This document shows, one piece after another, positions 12,204-17,262 of a stretch of 17,262 nt of DNA. The position numbers and the translations under genes were made by a program. A model generated the notes under the pieces. That model did no database searches and was not told the DNA's origin. It saw only the letters and a program-made list of their open reading frames with translations. Positions within the stretch are counted from its first letter, which is position 1, and every line of letters starts with the position of its first letter. Origin of the DNA: Phycisphaerales bacterium (GTDB lineage: Bacteria; Planctomycetota; Phycisphaerae; Sedimentisphaerales; Anaerohalosphaeraceae); assembly GCA_011053245.1 (NCBI GenBank), contig DRGS01000095.1, positions 1 through 17,262 of the forward strand, given 5' to 3'.

Positions 12204-13751
12204 TTGAATAACATCAAAACCCTTATCTATGTCCTTGTCTGTCAAATTATTCTGACAAGTTCACCGGTAATCGCCGCTGACATAACCATCGGTCAGAGAC
12301 GCCAAGGAAATGATGCCGCCAAGCAATATGCCGCTGACCTTCAGGAGTACGCAAGGTATACACATGCCGTCAGCGGTGGCTTTCGAAATGGAAACAAGGT
12401 TTTCATTAAGATCGGAAACCATGTCTTTTATGAAAATGTACCGCACGGCATCCCACATGCTGGAGTCTATGTAGTTGCTGTTTCAAAGAACCGTGTATTG
12501 CTCCAGAATTTTTATAACACATATTTTGCCCAAGGCGCCAGTATGGCAATGGCCAGAGATATCGCCAAGCTTCCTGAAGGAAGTTTTGTTGTTGTTGCCG
12601 TAAAAGATGAGGGTACGAGAAATTTTGATAAGGCCGGCCAGAAAATGCTCAACAAGATAGGGGCAGGAACAGGGCTGCTAAACCAGGAAGCCAGAACGTC
12701 ATATTTGTGTCTTGGTATAAAAGGCCTCAATAAAGGTATGGCAATAGAGAAGGTCGGCATGGACCTGATGGAACATAAAGGCGAAAACGCCGATGAAAAA
12801 GCAGGCCTCATTTTCAAGAAGATCAGAGATGCTAATATCTCAAGCGAGTCGGGTAGACACAAGGGTTTGATGATCGATCAAACAGAAGTGCTTTATTACA
12901 TCCCAAAAACATTTGACCCCCTGACAGCGGAATATCTTTTCTTAATACATGAAACCCGGAATCTGGGAGTAAAAAATGCATTGAACATGATCTCTCATTT
13001 TGAAAGGTTCAGTAACGCCAAAAATATCGTACTGATAGCGCCTGTGTTTAGCAGTATATATTCACGAAAAGTATCGCAAAGGGATTTTAAAGAAAATGGA
13101 ACTTTGAAGAGACCTGATCTTTTAAAAAACCGTTACCTTTCGGAATACTCTTTCCTCGTAAACCGCTTCAACAAATACAGGTCGGACACAATACTTATCG
13201 AAACGTTCGAGCTTTTCAATAAAAACCTAATGGAGCGAAAAAAGTTCAGCATATACGGTCACTTTTCAGGCGGCGAATTCCTACAGCGTTTTGTTTTGTT
13301 CCACCCGGAACTGATCGATACGGCTGTTGGGGCATTCATCGGCAGTTACGCATTCCCGCTTGATAATATTGATTACCCATACGGATTGAAAATGGACGAT
13401 CTTGTAAAGACATTTCATAGGGAGATCGACACCAATGGCCTCATGCTTCAAAAAATGGAAATTTATAAAAAGCTGGACATACTGCTTGATATAGACTTTC
13501 ATATTATTGCCGTCGAAAACGATAGATGGATAGATAAATACAAAAAAACGCAACGGCAAGGTAAATCATATGAAGAAAAGGCCAACAACTTTTACAAAGA
13601 ACTTCAGAAAAAGGACAGATTTTTGAAAGATGCAGGCATGAGAGCCAAAGCCAAAAAGGTAAACACCATGATACACATTATACCCGGGCTGAAATCCAGC
13701 GCTGATATAGCAGCAAACGAAGCTACCAAATTGTTATTTATTACCCAGTAG
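12204..13751 (+). CDS. Exported protein: FAM3/ILEI-like domain + alpha/beta-hydrolase-like domain
   Basis: 515 aa from TTG 12204. The TTG follows GGAG at 5 bases and gives a compact signal peptide MNNIKTLIYVLVCQIILT...VIAA^D; starting at ATG 12168 would add 12 residues without a ribosome-binding site. Residues about 65-190 resemble the interleukin-like EMT inducer/FAM3 domain (PF15711). That domain has the strand AGVYVVAVSKNRVLLQNFYN, a helix with the PEGSFVVVAVKDEGT turn, a small-residue GAGTG stretch, and YLCLGIKGL. After a linker, about 225-515 looks like an esterase-type alpha/beta hydrolase. The elbow is IYGHFSGGEFLQRF (candidate Ser355), with Asp in ENDRW (440) and His in HIIPG (491). 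The elbow reads H-F-S-G-G, not canonical G-x-S-x-G. An extracytoplasmic carbohydrate esterase or lectin-like role is inference. Confidence 0.72.
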   Translation: MNNIKTLIYVLVCQIILTSSPVIAADITIGQRRQGNDAAKQYAADLQEYARYTHAVSGGFRNGNKVFIKIGNHVFYENVPHGIPHAGVYVVAVSKNRVLLQNFYNTYFAQGASMAMARDIAKLPEGSFVVVAVKDEGTRNFDKAGQKMLNKIGAGTGLLNQEARTSYLCLGIKGLNKGMAIEKVGMDLMEHKGENADEKAGLIFKKIRDANISSESGRHKGLMIDQTEVLYYIPKTFDPLTAEYLFLIHETRNLGVKNALNMISHFERFSNAKNIVLIAPVFSSIYSRKVSQRDFKENGTLKRPDLLKNRYLSEYSFLVNRFNKYRSDTILIETFELFNKNLMERKKFSIYGHFSGGEFLQRFVLFHPELIDTAVGAFIGSYAFPLDNIDYPYGLKMDDLVKTFHREIDTNGLMLQKMEIYKKLDILLDIDFHIIAVENDRWIDKYKKTQRQGKSYEEKANNFYKELQKKDRFLKDAGMRAKAKKVNTMIHIIPGLKSSADIAANEATKLLFITQ

Positions 13752-13784
13752 AAGGGAACTTAATGTACCGGGTATATTTCCCCC

Positions 13785-13824
13785 GCCGACGAGTTGGCAG
13801 CGATAGAGGCAGTTCTAAAGTAAT
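13785..13824 (+). pseudogene. Vestigial aldo-keto reductase 3' end
   Basis: Forty bases match the 3' end of the AKR gene (12011-12050) at 35 of 40 positions and would encode ADELAAIEAVLK plus stop. Three of the four changed codons are synonymous and one gives Ala to Val. The bases before it do not match AKR, so only the last 13 codons survive. It is a leftover of a second AKR gene or of a recombination event that placed the ILEI-hydrolase gene here. Confidence 0.75.
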
Positions 13825-13836
13825 TTAATGATCGCT

Positions 13837-14679
13837 TTACAGATGGTTCGCTTCCTTTGTGAAGTGGCGATCCTGAAGGGACATATTGAATCTGAGATTT
13901 TTGTACTCGTAGACGCTCAGTATCTTGTCGTTGCTATCCAGAGTGGTGACCGATACCGGCAGGCGGTATCCGAGATCGACTTTTAGTATAGCTTTTTTAG
14001 CTTGGGGCATTGTGCTGTCACCAAACGATGCCTCTATGACAACACATTCCCTGCCGTCTACGCGGTCGCGGCCGAGGTATCTTGAAGCGGGCATGTTGGA
14101 ACTGGCGTTGCTCACATAACAGGCTTTGATGAGAGTTAGCAGGTTTCTTATGCCGAACTGGCTGCACTGACGAAGATCCGTATCCACGGTTTTGTCGTCG
14201 TTGATATCGACCTCTACGGATCTGATCCATGAAAGCAGTCCGATCGGGTGGACGATCATTTTACCGTTGTTCTGGCCCCTTACATGGAGGAGGCGGTCGA
14301 CCTTGACGGGGTTCCGGACGCATTGCATGAAGATCGAGAATGGCTGCTCCCTGAACTTGAACTCGAAAGCCTGGGGTTTGTCCATTTTTTCTTTGGACCG
14401 CTCCTGTCTGTAAAATGTGCCGGTGTAATCGGTGATGTGGCTGTCGTAATTAGATATCATGGCGTCGACGAACCGGACGTGGTCGGTTTCGGCATAAGCG
14501 ATGAATTCGCTTTCGGAGATCAACCCCAGGCCATAAACCGATCTTGATACGGATGGCGGCGAATGGGGTCTTTGAGAGGCAACAGTGGAGTGATGTGGCA
14601 GGCAATTATGGAGAACCAAAAAGGCTATATTGAAAGCAACACCCCTTTTTTGCCGTCCGCGAAAGATTAAGTGCAACAT
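13837..14679 (-). CDS. DUF1571 family protein, probably exported
   Basis: 280 aa, convergent with the ILEI-hydrolase gene. The DUF1571 domain (PF07608) spans about residues 70-275. It shows HITDYTGTFYRQERSKEKM, the block FKFREQPFSIFMQCV, the GQNNGKMIVHPIGLLSWIR region, and the closing YEYKNLRFNMSLQDRHFT. This domain is found mainly in planctomycetes and has a lipoprotein-carrier-like (LolA-type) feel by its beta-rich pattern, but its function is unknown. The N-terminus has basic residues then AFNIAFLVLHNCL, a short hydrophobic stretch that could be a weak signal peptide or lipobox-like region. The ATG at 14679 is backed by AAGGGA 6 bases upstream. A possible promoter is TTAACA-17-TATCGT on minus upstream, not strong. 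Extracytoplasmic location is inference. Confidence 0.85.
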   Translation of the reverse strand: MLHLIFRGRQKRGVAFNIAFLVLHNCLPHHSTVASQRPHSPPSVSRSVYGLGLISESEFIAYAETDHVRFVDAMISNYDSHITDYTGTFYRQERSKEKMDKPQAFEFKFREQPFSIFMQCVRNPVKVDRLLHVRGQNNGKMIVHPIGLLSWIRSVEVDINDDKTVDTDLRQCSQFGIRNLLTLIKACYVSNASSNMPASRYLGRDRVDGRECVVIEASFGDSTMPQAKKAILKVDLGYRLPVSVTTLDSNDKILSVYEYKNLRFNMSLQDRHFTKEANHL

Positions 14680-14971
14680 CGCCGTCCCTTTCGTTTTATT
14701 TTTAATTTATACGATACAGACAGGGAGGGTGTTTGTTAAAAAAAATCTGCAAATGTTGGGCGGAAACCAATAAATCCGGACAAGGTTATTTCCTGATGCG
14801 AAAATGGGAAAAATCCTTATAGAGAAAATGGAGCGTAGGCCTTAACTTCTCCATATACACTCTGATCGGCGGGGAAACAAGAAGGGGGAACCCTCTCTGT
14901 GGGCAATGCTGGCAGGAACGATTGATTGACCATAAAAGGCACGCGAAATCACAAATTGAAAGGAAAGAAAA
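14680..14971. other. Divergent intergenic region
   Basis: 292 bases with no gene seen. TGGAG and CTCCA near 14829-14853 can pair across a long loop. The right end carries AAAGGAAAG, the ribosome-binding site for the gene starting at 14972. No strong promoter was recognised for that gene. Confidence 0.4.
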
Positions 14972-16912
14972 ATGGAAACGAGAAAAATAAAAAAGTTAAT
15001 TGCATATGTTTTCGCAATGCTGCTGCTGGGGATATCTCTGGTTTCGGCGCAGCTAAGCAATCCTAACAGGGAACAGCTTTCAGATATCTACTCCGGTAAG
15101 GTCTATTCACCATATGCAGGACGCACTTTCCCGGAGAGGCCACTATGGGGCGATACACATCTGCACACATCTCTGTCATTTGATGCTGGTGCTTTCGGCA
15201 ATCGTCTCGGTCCTGACGCCGCATACCGCTTTGCCCGCGGTGAGGAAGTAATCGCCTCCTCGGGCCAGTCGGTGCGGCTTGGGCGTCCACTCGACTGGAT
15301 CGCAATCACGGATCATTCAGACGGCATGGGATTTACCGATGACGCTCTCGCCGGGTCGCCGTTTGTAACAAACTATGAGCAAGGCGCTCGCTGGTCCAAG
15401 GGTTTTCGAGCCGGCGGTCAGGAAGCGGTGGAAGCCACCATGGACATGATCAAGACATTCTCACAAGCCAAGATGGACCCTGAGATGTTTGCCAACTATT
15501 CCCCAGGTTCCAGGCGCTACGCCACTATCTGGGATCAAGTGATCGATAACGCGGAGAAGTACAACGATCCTGGTGAATTCACGGCGTTCATTGGATTTGA
15601 ATGGACCTCGCTCGTCAAAGGCGCAAACATGCACCGGAACGTCATTTTTCGTGACAATGGAGACCGGGCGCGACTGGTAATGCCTTACACGACGTTCCCT
15701 CCGATGGGCAGTCCGGATCCTCTTGATCTCTTCAAGTATTTAGAGGACTATGAGGCCAGAACCAAGGGCGTGGTCATGGCACTGGCGCACAACGGCAATC
15801 TGTCGAACGGTCTAATGTTCCCAGTCGATGCTCAGTACACAGGCAAGAAAATCGATAAGTTCTATGTCGAGCAGCGTGCCAAGTGGGAGCGCATCTATGA
15901 AATCACCCAGATCAAAGGGGATGGCGAGGCGCATCACTTTTTGTCACCGGACGACGAGTTCGCCGACTACGGGACCTGGGACGTTGGCAACCTTGACCTG
16001 TCCGAAGCCAAGACGGATGACATGCTTGCCGGCGAGTATGTCCGCGAAGCGCTAAAGAACGGCTTAGTTTTGGAAAAGAAACTGGGAACCAACCCGTATA
16101 AGTTCGGTTTCACCGGTGCCACCGACAGCCATACCTCTCTGGCTACGGCAGAGGAAAACAACTTCTTCGGTAAGCATACCGGTTACGAGCCGTCGCCGGA
16201 ACGATTGACCCACCCGTTCGTTAAAACCGAGCACGGCGAGATATTCGCCTGGCAAATGGTCGCTTCGGGCATTACGGCGGTCTGGGCATACGAAAACACC
16301 CGCGCATCGATCTTCGATGCGATGGATCGCAAGGAGATATATGCGACAACCGGCCCCCGCATGATGGTGCGTTTCTTCGGTGGCTGGAATTACACCGACG
16401 CCGACATTAAGAGCCGGGAGCCGGCTTTTCGCGGGTATGAAAAAGGCGTGCCGATGGGTGGAGACTTACCAGTACCCCCTAAAGGTGCAGAATCTCCAAG
16501 CTTCATGGTGTATGCGCTTCGAGATGTGATCGGTGCCAATCTTGATCGAATCCAGATTATTAAGGGCTGGCTCGATAGCGATGGCAAGACGCATGAGAAG
16601 GTCTATGACGTTGCCTGGTCGGATGGCCGCAGGCTTGGCGCTGACGGGAAATTGCCGGCGGTTGGCAATACCGTTGACATAGCGACAGCAACCTGGACAA
16701 ACACCATCGGTGCATCAGAGCTTGCCACAGTCTGGACCGATCCGGATTTCGATCCGGCGGAAAGTGCTTTCTACTACGCGCGCGTCTTGGAAATTCCCAC
16801 TCCGCCCTGGTATGCATATGACGCGTTCAGATTCGGTACCGAGATTCCCAAGGGCGCTCCCGCGAGCCAGCAGGAACGTGCCTATACGTCACCTATTTGG
16901 TATGGGCCTTAA
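14972..16912 (+). CDS. Exported DUF3604 (PHP-like) protein
   Basis: 646 aa. An N-terminal signal peptide ([21 protein letters not shown], cleavage after about residue 26) sends it out of the cytoplasm. The rest is a full-length DUF3604 protein (PF12228), related to PHP metallohydrolases. Visible metal-site motifs are [14 protein letters not shown] (H63, H65), [10 protein letters not shown] (D114, H115), GFEWTS with NMHRN (H221), ALAHNGN (H273), and TGATDSHTS (D385, H387). All are intact, so it should bind metal and hydrolyse an unidentified ester or phosphate. AAAGGAAAG precedes the ATG. It lies 80 bp before an outer-membrane beta-barrel gene, a pairing I recall from other bacteria. Base use is more GC-rich than the accessory block (32 of 60 in the row 16201-16260 versus 16 of 60 at 3001-3060), suggesting separate acquisition. 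Confidence 0.88.
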   Translation: METRKIKKLIAYVFAMLLLGISLVSAQLSNPNREQLSDIYSGKVYSPYAGRTFPERPLWGDTHLHTSLSFDAGAFGNRLGPDAAYRFARGEEVIASSGQSVRLGRPLDWIAITDHSDGMGFTDDALAGSPFVTNYEQGARWSKGFRAGGQEAVEATMDMIKTFSQAKMDPEMFANYSPGSRRYATIWDQVIDNAEKYNDPGEFTAFIGFEWTSLVKGANMHRNVIFRDNGDRARLVMPYTTFPPMGSPDPLDLFKYLEDYEARTKGVVMALAHNGNLSNGLMFPVDAQYTGKKIDKFYVEQRAKWERIYEITQIKGDGEAHHFLSPDDEFADYGTWDVGNLDLSEAKTDDMLAGEYVREALKNGLVLEKKLGTNPYKFGFTGATDSHTSLATAEENNFFGKHTGYEPSPERLTHPFVKTEHGEIFAWQMVASGITAVWAYENTRASIFDAMDRKEIYATTGPRMMVRFFGGWNYTDADIKSREPAFRGYEKGVPMGGDLPVPPKGAESPSFMVYALRDVIGANLDRIQIIKGWLDSDGKTHEKVYDVAWSDGRRLGADGKLPAVGNTVDIATATWTNTIGASELATVWTDPDFDPAESAFYYARVLEIPTPPWYAYDAFRFGTEIPKGAPASQQERAYTSPIWYGP

Positions 16913-16992
16913 GAACCATATTTTGAGGGCATATGGAAACCGAACGATATTGAGAAAATTAAATAGTAATAGACATTAAAGGAGAAACTGAA

Positions 16993-17262
16993 ATGAAAAA
17001 GTTGTTAGTAATTACGCTTCTCTCGCTTTTAGTTCAGCAAGTGATCGCTCAAGAAAAAACCGAGCAAAGTGCAACTGATCTGGCTAAAAAAACACAAAAC
17101 CCGGTAGCGGATTTGATTAGTTTGCCGTTCCAGTTTAATACGTTCTTTGAAACAGGTCCGAAGGGGAAAACACAAAATCTTCTGCTCATTCAACCGGTTA
17201 TACCGATAGAACTAAATGACGATTGGAATTTCATCGCAAGGCCCATTATCCCACTATTGGAA
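16993..17262 (+). CDS. Outer-membrane beta-barrel / 'neuromedin U'-type protein (partial)
   Basis: The first 90 codons of a gene that runs off the window. The start is fixed by GGAG 8 bases before ATG. A signal peptide (MKKLLVITLLSLLVQQVIAQ) is followed by ATDLAKKTQNPVADLISLPF and QFNTFFETGPKGKTQNLLL, then QPVIPIELNDDWNFIARPI. This is the usual opening of a large family labelled 'neuromedin U' or transporter in bacterial genomes (name by mistaken similarity), a predicted outer-membrane beta-barrel. With the DUF3604 gene 80 bp upstream and in the same direction it probably forms an operon, perhaps a passage for the DUF3604 substrate. The function is unproven. Confidence 0.75.
   Translation, partial: MKKLLVITLLSLLVQQVIAQEKTEQSATDLAKKTQNPVADLISLPFQFNTFFETGPKGKTQNLLLIQPVIPIELNDDWNFIARPIIPLLE

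Noticed and set aside
11612..12217. 201-codon frame antisense to the AKR gene
   Set aside because: It lies opposite a clearly real gene, with no promoter or ribosome-binding site and biased Cys/Arg-rich composition. Long antisense frames over 7225-7971 and 8391-9155 were dropped for the same reason.
1..17262. CRISPR array or integrase-bounded island at the tRNA-Gly gene
   Set aside because: No regularly spaced repeats, no cas gene and no integrase. No second copy of the tRNA 3' end was found in the window.

Overview
The window most likely comes from a member of the Planctomycetota, probably the Phycisphaerae/Sedimentisphaerales branch. This is an inference from content. It rests on a DUF1571 protein, a short protein with the 'NRQNALKSTGPKTPEGKA' N-terminus common in planctomycete genomes, an FHA-GAF sensor, a nucleotidyltransferase/NahK-like kinase pair, and long repeat-rich intergenic stretches. 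The standard code is used: TGA is a real stop, including in ATGA start/stop overlaps.

Layout. Positions 1-654 (minus strand) hold the 5' end of tig (trigger factor) and a tRNA-Gly(GCC) gene. Positions 655-1236 are a repeat and stem-loop region without a convincing gene. A 185-aa planctomycete-type hypothetical protein (1237-1794, minus) follows, with a near-consensus promoter. Positions 2145-5291 form a small AT-rich accessory block that looks like a defence or toxin-antitoxin islet. It has an AlbA_2 (Schlafen-type) protein on plus, convergent with a two-gene operon on minus: a 199-aa unknown protein overlapping by 4 bp an XRE-HTH + ImmA/IrrE metallopeptidase. Positions 5292-5954 contain overlapping alternative hairpins, a consensus promoter in front of a tiny hydrophobic ORF interrupted by TGA, several palindromic repeats, and a roughly 100-nt segment that can fold into a closed multibranch structure. 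An FHA-GAF protein (minus) follows; its consensus promoter predicts a leaderless mRNA.

Positions 7213-12049 (plus) are a compact sugar-uptake and activation operon. It encodes a sugar-1-phosphate nucleotidyltransferase, an N-acetylhexosamine-1-kinase-like phosphotransferase, a sodium:solute symporter, a 56-aa single-span membrane protein, and a YghZ-type aldo-keto reductase. Together these would import a sugar, phosphorylate it at C1, turn it into a nucleotide sugar, and reduce a carbonyl side product or intermediate.

Positions 12204-13751 encode an exported protein that joins a FAM3/ILEI-like domain to an alpha/beta-hydrolase-like domain. It starts at TTG behind a good ribosome-binding site. 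It lies between the AKR gene and a diverged leftover copy of an AKR 3' end (13785-13824). A convergent DUF1571 gene, an exported DUF3604 (PHP-like) protein and the 5' end of an outer-membrane beta-barrel gene fill the rest. The DUF3604 gene looks more GC-rich than the accessory block, which suggests a separate origin.

Most unusual items: the 199-aa/ImmA pair beside the Schlafen-type gene, the ILEI-hydrolase fusion and its flanking AKR remnant, the leaderless FHA-GAF promoter, and the TGA-interrupted micro-ORF with a stem-loop right after the TGA.
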